From Chloroflexota bacterium (GTDB lineage Bacteria; Chloroflexota; Limnocylindria; QHBO01): 7,223 bases of DNA. Positions within the stretch are counted from its first letter, which is position 1; every line of letters starts with the position of its first letter. The stretch spans positions 1 to 7,223 of the forward strand of contig JACCWY010000436.1 of NCBI GenBank assembly GCA_013697395.1, read 5' to 3'. Positions 1 to 6,491 of the stretch are shown piece after piece. The position numbers and the translations under genes were made by a program. The notes below the pieces were generated by a model. The model did no database searches. It had not been told where the DNA came from and saw nothing but the letters and a program-made list of their open reading frames with translations.

Positions 1-19
1 GCACCGATGTCATCGGTGC
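1..19. repeat. Perfect 19-nt palindrome, operator-like
   Basis: Bases 1-9 (GCACCGATG) are the exact reverse complement of bases 11-19 (CATCGGTGC) around a single central T. It sits at the window edge, so it may extend or belong to a gene to the left. The size and odd symmetry resemble a binding site for a dimeric repressor. No T-tract follows on either strand, so it does not look like an intrinsic terminator. The remaining bases up to 136 lie downstream of the DUF885 gene stop; I see no convincing gene in them. Confidence 0.5.
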
Positions 20-136
20 ATGGCCGACCCGGTCAATCCACCGATGGCGGCCGTAGCAGCAGCGGCACGGCACGCATCGCGGCCGCCCGAGTCGGACCCC
101 CACGGCGAACCTTCGACGTCTGCCACCAGGGCGCCA

Positions 137-1828
137 CTAGCCGCCGCGGTTGACGGCGGTCTCGACCCAGCCGGGGATCTCGCGGCGAAGTGTGGCGAGC
201 GGCAGCGAGCCGTGGGCCAGAACCTCGTCGTGGAAGGCGCGAAGGCCGAACCGATCGCCCATCGCCTCGGAAACCTCGGCCCGGGCTCGCTCGATCTCCC
301 GCTGGCCGAGCTTGTATGACAGGGCCTGCCCCGGCCAGATCGTGTAGCGGTCGACCTCGATGGCGGCGTCGACCGGTGGAAGCGAGCCGCGCTCGTGCAT
401 GAACTCGATCGCCTGGTCGCGAGTCCAGCTCATGGCGTGGAGTCCAGAGTCGACCACGAGGCGCGCGGCGCGGAACGACTGCGCGTCGAGCATGCCGAGA
501 CGCTCCTCGTCGGACGCGTACAGGCCCATCTCATCGGCGAGGCGCTCGCAGTACAGCCCCCAGCCCTCGACGTAGGCCACGCCCGCCATCCGGGCCCCGA
601 GGATCCGGAATGCGGGGAGGCCCTGGAGCTCCATCTCGATGGCGATCTGGAAGTGATGGCCCGGCGTGGCCTCGTGGAAGGTGATGGCCGCGATCTTGTG
701 GAGCTGTCGCTCCATCGGCTGGTAGGTGTTGATGTAGTACTGGCCCTGGCGCGAGCCGTCGACGGTCGGCGGCATGTAGAACGCCGGCGGCGACTCGGCC
801 TCGCGGTATGCCTCGACCGCCTTCACGTAGCAGTTGGCGCTCGGCAGCCGGCCGAAGAAGCCGGGCGCGACAGCGTAGGCGCGATCCGTCTGCTGCTGCG
901 CCAGCAGAACGAGGGCATCGGGATCGTCGGTGTGGTTGGCCGGGTCGGTGGCCAGCGCCTCGCGCAGCGCATGCCGGTCGGCATGTCCCAGGCGCCGCGC
1001 GATCTCGTCCTTCTCGGCCTCGATCGACTCCAGGTCGGCCAGGCCGAATGCATGGACCTCCTCGGCCGTCGCCTCGAGCGTCGTCTGCATGCGGATGGCG
1101 AGCCGGTACGCCGCCTCGCCTCCCGGCGTTGCCGACAGGCCGGGCTGCTGACGCGCGTGCGGCTCGTACTCGTCGGCCAGGAAGTCGCGCAGGCGGCGCA
1201 GGCCAGCGTAGACGTGCTCCTCCACCGCCGCTGCGACCCGTGCACGGTCCTCTTCGGCAACCTCGACCATGGTGGTGGCCGGCGCCGCGGCGGCCGGCAT
1301 CGCCAGCAGGCGCTCGATCTGCTCGAGGGCGCGGCGCACGGGCATGGCCGCCGCGGTCCGGCCGTCGGCGACCCCCTCGGCCAGGGTGGACACGTACTGC
1401 TCGATCATGGCCGGATAGGCCGCGTATCGCGCCAGCAGCAGGTCCAGCCGCTCGGCGGTGCCGGCAGGCTGGTACTGCGCCGCCTGGGCCGGCCAGATCT
1501 GGGGCCCGCTCATGTGGTCGATTGCCAGCTGGTACTGCTTCTGGGCCAGGGCCTCGAGCTGGTTCTCGGCGACGAGGATCAGCAGGTCCCGGGTGATGAC
1601 CTGCTCGGGGTCCAGGCCGTCGGCCGGGATGCCCGCCGCGTCCGCCAGGAGCGACCGATACGCCGCCTCGTCGGCTGCCCGTCCGTCGGCTCCGAGGTCC
1701 GGCCAGCGGTCGTTGTACCGCTCGTCCCCGAGGACGGTCGCCCACAGGGGATCGCGCTGGAGCACGCCGTCCCAGAAGCGGTCGGCGAGGTCGTTGACGG
1801 CGGCGTTGGGATCGGCGGCGACGGACAC
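137..1828 (-). CDS. DUF885 family protein, putative zinc metallopeptidase
   Basis: A 563-residue protein of the DUF885 (PF05960) family, thought to be metallopeptidase-like; the natural substrate is unknown. Near the N-terminus (about residues 18-35) is FWDGVLQRDPLWATVLGD, typical of the family start. The hallmark HEATPGHH lies at 385-392, and EGWGLYCERL begins at Glu421; these His residues and Glu421 are the candidate metal ligands, with Glu386 the likely catalytic base. WPGQALSYKLG, another family signature, is at about 498-508. No signal peptide or membrane segment is visible, so it should be cytoplasmic. The GTG start was chosen because a perfect AGGAGG lies 9 nt upstream and family similarity begins just after it; the frame stays open upstream, but that stretch runs into the ligase gene. 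It lies 59 bp downstream of ligC on the same strand, with its own -10-like box in the gap. Length is normal for the family. Sure of family, unsure of function. Confidence 0.9.
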   Translation of the reverse strand: MSVAADPNAAVNDLADRFWDGVLQRDPLWATVLGDERYNDRWPDLGADGRAADEAAYRSLLADAAGIPADGLDPEQVITRDLLILVAENQLEALAQKQYQLAIDHMSGPQIWPAQAAQYQPAGTAERLDLLLARYAAYPAMIEQYVSTLAEGVADGRTAAAMPVRRALEQIERLLAMPAAAAPATTMVEVAEEDRARVAAAVEEHVYAGLRRLRDFLADEYEPHARQQPGLSATPGGEAAYRLAIRMQTTLEATAEEVHAFGLADLESIEAEKDEIARRLGHADRHALREALATDPANHTDDPDALVLLAQQQTDRAYAVAPGFFGRLPSANCYVKAVEAYREAESPPAFYMPPTVDGSRQGQYYINTYQPMERQLHKIAAITFHEATPGHHFQIAIEMELQGLPAFRILGARMAGVAYVEGWGLYCERLADEMGLYASDEERLGMLDAQSFRAARLVVDSGLHAMSWTRDQAIEFMHERGSLPPVDAAIEVDRYTIWPGQALSYKLGQREIERARAEVSEAMGDRFGLRAFHDEVLAHGSLPLATLRREIPGWVETAVNRGG

Positions 1829-1837
1829 GGGGCACGA

Positions 1838-1843
1838 CCTCCT
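1838..1843 (-). promoter_or_regulatory. Ribosome binding site of the DUF885 gene
   Basis: The minus strand reads AGGAGG followed by 9 nt and then GTG. This is the strongest Shine-Dalgarno match in the window and it fixes the GTG start at 1828 within a frame that is open for a further 169 codons upstream. Confidence 0.8.
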
Positions 1844-1873
1844 GAAAGTACGGGCACGCAGGCAGGGATCGCC

Positions 1874-1879
1874 AGTGTA
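1874..1879 (-). promoter_or_regulatory. Probable -10 box of the DUF885 gene
   Basis: The minus strand reads CTACACT in the 59-bp gap after the ligase stop, placing a transcription start near 1867 and a leader of about 40 nt. The heptamer CTACACT is identical to the one upstream of the substrate-binding lipoprotein gene. No good -35 hexamer is visible at 16-18 bp, so the call rests on the -10 match and its position. Confidence 0.45.
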
Positions 1880-1887
1880 GCGGTGGA

Positions 1888-2979
1888 TCAGCTCGCGAAG
1901 AGGTCGCCCAGGAGTGCCGCCGGCGTCTCCTCCAGCTGGTCGTAGCGGCAATCGGCAGGCGATCGGTCCGGGCGCCAGCGCCGGAAGGTCGTCCCGTGCC
2001 GGAACCGGTCGCCCTGCAAGTGGTCGAAGGCCACCTCGCACACGAGCTCGGGACGCAGCGGCTCCCACGACATGTCCATGCCACGGTTCCAGCGTGACTG
2101 GGCACCCGGCAGGCGCCGTCCCTCCTCGACGGCCGCGGCCTCCGCCAGGGCCCAGTCGCGCCAGGGATGGTCCTCCATGCCGCCCTTCCGGTACGGCTCG
2201 AGGAACGCCACCAGCTCGGCGCGCTTCGCCATCGTGAAGGAGGCCGTGACGCCGACCGACTGGAGGAAACCGTCGTCGTTGTAGAGGCCGAGCATGAGCG
2301 AGCCGACCAGCGTGCCCGGGCCGTTCTTGTGCCACCGGAAGCCGGCCACCACGCAGTCGGCCGTCCTGGCGTGCTTGATCTTGGCCATGGTGCGCTTTCC
2401 CGGCGCGTACGGGTCGGACGCGCGCTTGCCGATCACGCCGTCGAGCCCCGCGCCCTCGAAGACGTCGAACCAGTGGCGTGCCACTGCCGGGTCAGCGGTC
2501 GAGGGCGTCAGGCGGACCGACGCCGGCGGGTCGACCAGCAGGCGCTCGAGGCGCGCCCGCCGGTCGGCGAACGGGCTGTCCCGAAGATCGTCGGACCCAT
2601 CGGCCAGGCAGTCGAAGGCGACGAACGAGGCCGGCGACTGGGCGGCCAGCATGCGGACCCTGGAGGCGGCGGGATGGATGCGCAGCAGCAGCGCATCGAA
2701 GTCGAGGGCTCCGTCCGGACGGGCGATCACCACCTCGCCGTCCAGCACGAAGCGCGCGTCGGAGCCTCCGACGGCGAGGAGCGGCTCCTCGAGCTCAGGA
2801 AAGTATCGGTTCATTGGCTTGAGGTCGCGCGACTGGATGTAGACGTCGCCCGCATCGCGGAACACGATGGAGCGGAAGCCGTCCCATTTCGGCTCGTAGA
2901 TCCATCCCAGCCCGTCTGGGATGGCGACGGTCGGCTTGGCCAGCATCGGCACGATCGGCGGCTCGATCGGGAATCCCAT
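1888..2979 (-). CDS. ligC: ATP-dependent DNA ligase, LigC type
   Basis: A 363-residue ligase that seals nicks in duplex DNA using ATP. It has the adenylation (nucleotidyltransferase) domain followed by an OB-fold domain and resembles mycobacterial LigC in length and sequence. Visible motifs: I EPKWDG with the nucleophile Lys31; SRDLKPMNRYFPEL at 50-63; III LDGEVVI at 79-85; IV GLDGVIGK at 178-185; V with K200-I-K202 in AKIKHARTADCVV; and a C-terminal RHGTTFRRWRPDR segment. There is no fused polymerase or phosphoesterase domain as in full LigD, and no Ku gene is in view. A Met 13 codons upstream (3018) is possible, but 2979 is preferred because LigC-type proteins start just before the PPIVPMLAK segment and a TATCAT box lies 6 nt before this ATG. 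No Shine-Dalgarno sequence is seen, so the message may be leaderless. LigC enzymes are known for roles in base-excision or back-up end-joining repair; the role here is inferred. Confidence 0.93.
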   Translation of the reverse strand: MGFPIEPPIVPMLAKPTVAIPDGLGWIYEPKWDGFRSIVFRDAGDVYIQSRDLKPMNRYFPELEEPLLAVGGSDARFVLDGEVVIARPDGALDFDALLLRIHPAASRVRMLAAQSPASFVAFDCLADGSDDLRDSPFADRRARLERLLVDPPASVRLTPSTADPAVARHWFDVFEGAGLDGVIGKRASDPYAPGKRTMAKIKHARTADCVVAGFRWHKNGPGTLVGSLMLGLYNDDGFLQSVGVTASFTMAKRAELVAFLEPYRKGGMEDHPWRDWALAEAAAVEEGRRLPGAQSRWNRGMDMSWEPLRPELVCEVAFDHLQGDRFRHGTTFRRWRPDRSPADCRYDQLEETPAALLGDLFAS

Positions 2980-2985
2980 GCGCCG

Positions 2986-2991
2986 ATGATA
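2986..2991 (-). promoter_or_regulatory. Probable -10 box of ligC (leaderless start)
   Basis: The minus strand reads TATCAT, then CGGCGC, then the ATG at 2979. With the usual 6-7 nt between a -10 box and the start site, transcription would begin at or next to the A of the ATG. No -35 consensus is seen at 17 bp (CCGATG). Confidence 0.5.
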
Positions 2992-2993
2992 CG

Positions 2994-3032
2994 GGTCGGG
3001 CCGTCGGCCATCGGCCATACTCCGGCCCGACC
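2994..3032. repeat. 10-bp inverted repeat in divergent promoter region
   Basis: GGTCGGGCCG at 2994-3003 is the exact reverse complement of CGGCCCGACC at 3023-3032, separated by 19 bp. The left arm begins 2 bp upstream of the ligC -10 box, and the right arm follows directly after the CATACT box of the plus-strand gene, covering its expected transcription start. The spacer carries a tandem TCGGCCA repeat (3004-3010 and 3011-3017). The layout suits a shared operator for both genes; chance in GC-rich DNA remains possible. Confidence 0.45.
3016..3021 (+). promoter_or_regulatory. Possible -10 box of the beta-CASP gene
   Basis: CATACT matches TATAAT at four of six positions, including the important A2 and T6, and would give a start near 3028 and a leader of about 38 nt. 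The hexamer at the -35 distance (GGGTCG) is poor, so support is weak. Confidence 0.35.
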
Positions 3033-3048
3033 TCGAGTGCGAAGCATC

Positions 3049-3061
3049 GGAGGATGGGAGG
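3049..3061 (+). promoter_or_regulatory. Ribosome binding region deciding the beta-CASP gene start
   Basis: Two purine-rich cores are present: GGAGG at 3049-3053, directly abutting an ATG at 3054, and GGGAGG at 3056-3061, 4 nt before a GTG at 3066. A Shine-Dalgarno sequence with zero spacing could not serve the ATG, whereas both cores lie upstream of the GTG, so the GTG is preferred. Confidence 0.5.
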
Positions 3062-3065
3062 ACCC

Positions 3066-4604
3066 GTGGGGATCAGCATCCAGTTCCTTGGCGCTGCGGG
3101 CTGCGTCACCGGCTCGCAGTTCCTCTTGACCGTGGGCGAGCGCCGCGTGCTCGTCGACTGCGGCATGTTTCAGGGCTCACCGCAGGAGGTCGAGCGCAAC
3201 CTGATGCCGTTCGCCTTCGAGCCGGCCACGCTTGACGCGCTGCTGCTGACGCACGCGCACCTCGACCACTGCGGCCGGACCCCCGCCCTGACCAAGGCGG
3301 GCTTCGATGGACCCATCCACGCCACCCGCGCCACCGTCGACCTGACCGAGATCGTGCTGCGCGACTCCGCGAAGCTGCAGGTCGAGTTCACGAACCGATG
3401 GAACAGGCGGCAGGCGCGCAAGGCCGAGCGCGCGGCGCAGGCGGAGCAGGCCGATGCCGAGACCCAGTCGGAGGCGACGGTGCACGAGACCGACGACCCC
3501 TCGCTCCCCGAACGGCTGCGCAACGCGCCGCCGGAGGGCAAGACCGAGCTCCGCGAGCCGCTCTACGACGAGCACGACGTCGAACGCGCGGTGGCCCGGA
3601 TGCGTGGCTGCGACTACGGCGACGAGGTGCATGTCACCGATGGCATCACCGCCGTCTTCCACGACGCCGGGCACATCCTCGGCTCGGCAATCATCGAGCT
3701 GCGCGTGACCGATGGCGCCGATGCGCGCACGATCGTCTTCTCCGGCGACCTCGGTCGCGATGGGACGCCGATCCTGCGGGACCCGACGCCGATTGCGCAT
3801 GCCGAGTACGTCGTGGTCGAGTCCACCTACGGCAATCGTGAGCACGCGTCCCACGACGTGGCCATCGAGGAGCTGGCGGCGGCGGTCGCGGAGGTGGCCG
3901 CCGACGATGGGGTGATGCTCATCCCCGCCTTTGCCATCGGGCGCACGCAGGAGCTGATCTGGGTGCTGGACGACCTGGTGCGCGAGGGACGCATCCCGCG
4001 CGTGCCGCTCTACCTCGACTCGCCGATGGCGTCGAGGGCGACCCAGGTGTACTACGACCATCCCGAGACCTACGACGGCGAGACGAGGGACCTCCTGCGG
4101 GCCGGCGACTCGCCACTGAAGTACCCGGGCCAGCAGTTCACGGACACGGTCGAGGAGTCGAAGGCCATCCGCTACGCGAATCGGCCGATCATGGTCGTGG
4201 CGTCGTCCGGCATGCTGACCGGCGGGCGGGTCATGCATCACCTGAAGGACTTCCTGCCCGATCCGAAGTGCACGCTCCTGTTCATCGGCTACCAGGGCGA
4301 GGGCACCCTCGGCCGCCATATCCAGGAGGGAGCAACGTCGGCGCGGATCGACGGGCAGGAGATCGCGGTGCACTGCCGCGTCCGTTCCATCTCCGGCTTC
4401 AGCGCCCACGCCGACCAGCACGAGCTCGAGGCGTGGCTCGGCCACTTCCGACCTGATGGCAGCGATGCGAGCGGACCTCCGAAGACGATCTTCATCGTCC
4501 ACGGCGATCCCGACGCGGCTGAGGCCTTCGCGGCACGCATCCGGTCGGAGCTCGGCATGGATGCCCACATCCCCCAGCATCGCGAGTCCGTCGCCCTGGC
4601 CTGA
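3066..4604 (+). CDS. MBL-fold metallo-hydrolase with beta-CASP domain
   Basis: A 512-residue protein of the COG1236/Ysh1-like group, predicted zinc-dependent nucleases most often linked to RNA processing. The MBL half starts with SIQFLGAAGCVTGS and has HAHLDH (His63, His65, Asp67, His68), HDAGHILGSA (His203) and FSGDLG (Asp228) as metal ligands. The beta-CASP half shows VVESTYGNREH, IPAFAIGRTQELI, LYLDSPMA and VASSGMLTGGR, and the closing motif SGFSAHADQHE supplies His448. All expected active-site residues are present. Residues about 108-162, rich in Ala, Glu, Arg and Gln, look like a charged, partly coiled insertion before EPLYDEHDVE; relatives usually have a shorter link there. GTG is chosen as start on ribosome-binding-site spacing; the ATG at 3054 would add four residues. 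The gene is divergent from ligC across a shared promoter region with an inverted repeat. RNA versus DNA as substrate cannot be told from the sequence. Confidence 0.92.
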   Translation: MGISIQFLGAAGCVTGSQFLLTVGERRVLVDCGMFQGSPQEVERNLMPFAFEPATLDALLLTHAHLDHCGRTPALTKAGFDGPIHATRATVDLTEIVLRDSAKLQVEFTNRWNRRQARKAERAAQAEQADAETQSEATVHETDDPSLPERLRNAPPEGKTELREPLYDEHDVERAVARMRGCDYGDEVHVTDGITAVFHDAGHILGSAIIELRVTDGADARTIVFSGDLGRDGTPILRDPTPIAHAEYVVVESTYGNREHASHDVAIEELAAAVAEVAADDGVMLIPAFAIGRTQELIWVLDDLVREGRIPRVPLYLDSPMASRATQVYYDHPETYDGETRDLLRAGDSPLKYPGQQFTDTVEESKAIRYANRPIMVVASSGMLTGGRVMHHLKDFLPDPKCTLLFIGYQGEGTLGRHIQEGATSARIDGQEIAVHCRVRSISGFSAHADQHELEAWLGHFRPDGSDASGPPKTIFIVHGDPDAAEAFAARIRSELGMDAHIPQHRESVALA

Positions 4605-4626
4605 CGGCGCTGTCCGGCGATGAGCA

Positions 4627-4632
4627 TACGAT
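4627..4632 (+). promoter_or_regulatory. Probable -10 box of the DUF62 gene (leaderless start)
   Basis: TACGAT is followed by GCGCCC and then the ATG at 4639, the same 6-nt gap as seen for ligC. There is no Shine-Dalgarno sequence in front of this ATG, which supports leaderless translation. A CTGACG at 4601-4606 is the only -35-like hexamer, but its 20-bp spacing is long. Confidence 0.45.
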
Positions 4633-4638
4633 GCGCCC

Positions 4639-5466
4639 ATGCAGCCGATCTCTCGCCCGATCATCACCTTCCTGACGGACTTCGGGCTCGACGGGGCGGC
4701 GGCGACCTGTCGCGGCGTGATGCTCTCGATCTGTCGCGAGGCGCAGATCGTCGACGTCTCGCACACGGTCCGGAAGTACGCCCTTCGCGAGGGCGCATTC
4801 ATCCTTCGCGCGGCGCTGCCCTTCATGCCGATCGGCGTGCACGTCGGGGTTGTCGACCCGGGGGTGGGGACATCACGGCGCCCGATCGGCGTCCGGAGCG
4901 CGCGCGGCGACGTGCTCATCGGCCCGGACAACGGGCTCCTCCTGTCGGCCGCCGAAGCGCTCGGGGGCCCGAGCGAGGCCCGGGAGCTCGCCAACCGCGC
5001 GCTGTGGCTGCCCGCGACGACGGCGACGTTCCACGGCCGGGACATCTTCGCGCCGGTGGCGGCCCACCTCGCCGCGGGAGATGCGCCATTCGAGGCGGTC
5101 GGGCCAGAGCTGCCGGTCGCGGATCTCGTGCGGCTGCCGGCTGCGCTGGCGCGGCTCACGACCGATGGGATCGAGACCGAGGTGACCTACGTCGACAGCT
5201 TCGGCAACCTGCGGCTGGCCGGAGGTCGTGACGACCTGCTGACCGCCTTCGGCGAGGGTGCCGAGGGCAATCGATTCACCGTCACCGTGGGTTCGGTGAT
5301 CCTCGCAAGATTGGCATTCGCCCGCAGCTTCGGCGACGTCCCCGGAGGCGAGACGCTGCTCTACGTCGACTCGACCGGTGACCTCGCGCTCGCCGACAAC
5401 CAGGCGGATCTCGGCGGCCGCATCGGAGCCGAATCCGGGATGCCGGTGAGGATCGAACGGGCGTGA
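4639..5466 (+). CDS. S-adenosyl-L-methionine hydroxide adenosyltransferase (DUF62)
   Basis: A 275-residue member of the SAM hydroxide adenosyltransferase family (PF01887, formerly DUF62), related to fluorinase and chlorinase. These cytoplasmic enzymes split SAM with water-derived hydroxide to adenosine and L-methionine. Motifs in order: ITFLTDFG (Asp14), VDVSH at 38-42, VVDPGVG (Asp73), IGPDNG at 94-99, FHGRD (His132) and, in the C-terminal domain, VTYVDSFGNLRL. Arg80 lies 7 and His132 lies 59 residues after Asp73, the same spacing as the Asp68/Arg75/His127 triad I recall for archaeal PH0463. This supports hydroxide rather than halide chemistry. The segment after TDFG reads LDGAAATCRGVM instead of the more usual DPYVGxMKG, a modest divergence. 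Length is normal. It follows the beta-CASP gene by 34 bp but has its own -10-like box. The physiological role of the family is not settled. Confidence 0.92.
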   Translation: MQPISRPIITFLTDFGLDGAAATCRGVMLSICREAQIVDVSHTVRKYALREGAFILRAALPFMPIGVHVGVVDPGVGTSRRPIGVRSARGDVLIGPDNGLLLSAAEALGGPSEARELANRALWLPATTATFHGRDIFAPVAAHLAAGDAPFEAVGPELPVADLVRLPAALARLTTDGIETEVTYVDSFGNLRLAGGRDDLLTAFGEGAEGNRFTVTVGSVILARLAFARSFGDVPGGETLLYVDSTGDLALADNQADLGGRIGAESGMPVRIERA

Positions 5467-5467
5467 G

Positions 5468-5494
5468 TTGACTCCGCCGGCGAGCGGCTACACT
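5468..5494 (+). promoter_or_regulatory. Promoter of the amino-acid ABC transporter operon
   Basis: TTGACT (5468-5473) and TACACT (5489-5494) match the -35 and -10 consensus at five and four of six positions. The 15-bp spacer is shorter than the ideal 17. The expected start near 5501 gives a leader of about 33 nt. It begins 1 bp after the stop codon of the DUF62 gene and is the best complete promoter in the window. Confidence 0.65.
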
Positions 5495-5517
5495 CTCGCA
5501 CGTCCAGTACCTCGTGC

Positions 5518-5523
5518 AGGGAG
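5518..5523 (+). promoter_or_regulatory. Ribosome binding site of the substrate-binding lipoprotein
   Basis: AGGGAG lies 10 nt before the ATG at 5534. Together with the signal peptide that begins at this Met, it selects this start over an in-frame ATG at 5468, which would put the translation start inside the promoter. Confidence 0.55.
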
Positions 5524-5533
5524 CGCAACACAC

Positions 5534-6478
5534 ATGTCCAGGGTCTTCCGAGCAGGCGCACTGACGGTGATCGTCGCGCTCCTCGCGGCGTGCGGCAACG
5601 GCGGCGCAAGCCCGTCCGCCTCGACCGAATCCTCCACCGCCGCGAGCGCCAGCAGCGCGCCGTCCGCCTCATCGGCGGCGGCGGGGTGCTCGCCGGAGTC
5701 CCTCGAGACGAAGTCGCCCGATACCTTCACGGTCGGCACCGACAATCCGGCCTTCCCGCCGTACTTCGCCGAGCCGGAGGGCGACGAATCCGTGACGGAG
5801 CCCTGGGAGTTCGGCGACCCGACGAACGGTCGCGGGTTCGAGAGCGCCGTCGCCTACGCACTGGCCGAGCAGCTCGGCTTCAGCCAGGAGCAGGTCACCT
5901 GGATCCCGGTGCCATTCAACAACTCGTTCGCGCCGGGCGAGAAGGACTTCGACGTGTACCTGGCGCAGGTCTCGTACACCGATGAGCGGACGCAGGGCGC
6001 CGACCTCAGCGAGGGCTACTTCTTCGGCAACCAGGCGCTGGTGGCGCGCGCTGGCTCCGACCTGGCCGGCGCGACGACGATCGCGGAGGTCGCCGAGGCC
6101 CGTCTCGGCGCGGCCGGCAACACGACCAGCCTGGCCTACATCCAGGAGCGCATCCAGCCGACCGAGGAGCCCCGCGTCTACGAGGACAACACCGGCGCCC
6201 TCGCGGCGCTGAACGCGGACCAGGTCGACGGCATCCTGGTGGACGTCCCGACCGCCTTCTTCATCGTCAACGTCGAGATGGACGACGGCGTCGTCGTCGG
6301 CCAGCTCCCGTCCGATCCCCAGGAGCAGGAGCACTTCAGCATGGTGCTCGAGCTGGACAGCCCGCTCACCGACTGCGTGGACGAGGCACTCCTGACGATG
6401 GGTGAGAACGGCGAGCTCGACTCGTTGGCCGCCGAGTGGCTGTCCGACTTCCTGGACGCGCCGCAGATCACCGAATAG
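5534..6478 (+). CDS. Polar amino-acid ABC transporter substrate-binding lipoprotein
   Basis: A 314-residue family-3 solute-binding protein (SBP_bac_3, PF00497) that would capture an amino acid or similar polar solute outside the membrane for the adjacent permease. The N-terminus is a lipoprotein signal: MSRVFRAG, a hydrophobic core, then lipobox LAAC with the lipidated Cys20. A Ser/Ala-rich spacer spans about 24-50. The binding domain opens with FTVGTDNPAFPPY at 65-77, followed by GFESAVAYALAEQLGF and FNNSFAPGEKDFDVYLAQ. Arg152 in YTDERTQ occupies the position of the usual ligand carboxylate-binding Arg. Cys52, just before the domain, and Cys281 (PLTDC) are the only other cysteines and could form a disulfide, a pattern I recall in related actinobacterial proteins. 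It has its own promoter, and the permease gene starts 13 nt after the stop. The exact ligand cannot be read from the sequence. Confidence 0.93.
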   Translation: MSRVFRAGALTVIVALLAACGNGGASPSASTESSTAASASSAPSASSAAAGCSPESLETKSPDTFTVGTDNPAFPPYFAEPEGDESVTEPWEFGDPTNGRGFESAVAYALAEQLGFSQEQVTWIPVPFNNSFAPGEKDFDVYLAQVSYTDERTQGADLSEGYFFGNQALVARAGSDLAGATTIAEVAEARLGAAGNTTSLAYIQERIQPTEEPRVYEDNTGALAALNADQVDGILVDVPTAFFIVNVEMDDGVVVGQLPSDPQEQEHFSMVLELDSPLTDCVDEALLTMGENGELDSLAAEWLSDFLDAPQITE

Positions 6479-6491
6479 CCGGCCGCGCGCC

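Noticed and set aside
115..139. Possible terminator hairpin after the DUF885 stop
   Set aside because: The minus strand TGGCGCC/GGTGGCA pairing has a mismatch and a wobble and no T-tract, so it is not supportable as an intrinsic terminator.
20..319. 99-codon plus-strand frame starting just after the left palindrome
   Set aside because: Most of it lies antisense to the DUF885 C-terminus; there is no ribosome binding site or recognisable domain.
395..1945. 516-codon plus-strand open frame opposite the DUF885 gene
   Set aside because: Its translation is an Arg/Val/Gly-rich mirror of GC-biased codons with no recognisable domain; the minus-strand frame carries full family motifs.
531..2105. 524-codon minus-strand open frame shifted relative to DUF885
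   Set aside because: Arg/Pro/Gly-rich product with no motif; it overlaps the motif-bearing frame and crosses from the ligase gene into the DUF885 gene.
1829..2335. 169-codon upstream extension of the DUF885 reading frame
   Set aside because: It overlaps the ligase gene and lacks family similarity; the GTG at 1828 with AGGAGG 9 nt upstream explains the start.
3177..5159. 660-codon minus-strand open frame opposite the beta-CASP and DUF62 genes
   Set aside because: It spans two well-supported plus-strand genes and their intergenic gap; the sequence is low in complexity and shows no domain. Long antisense frames are normal at this GC.
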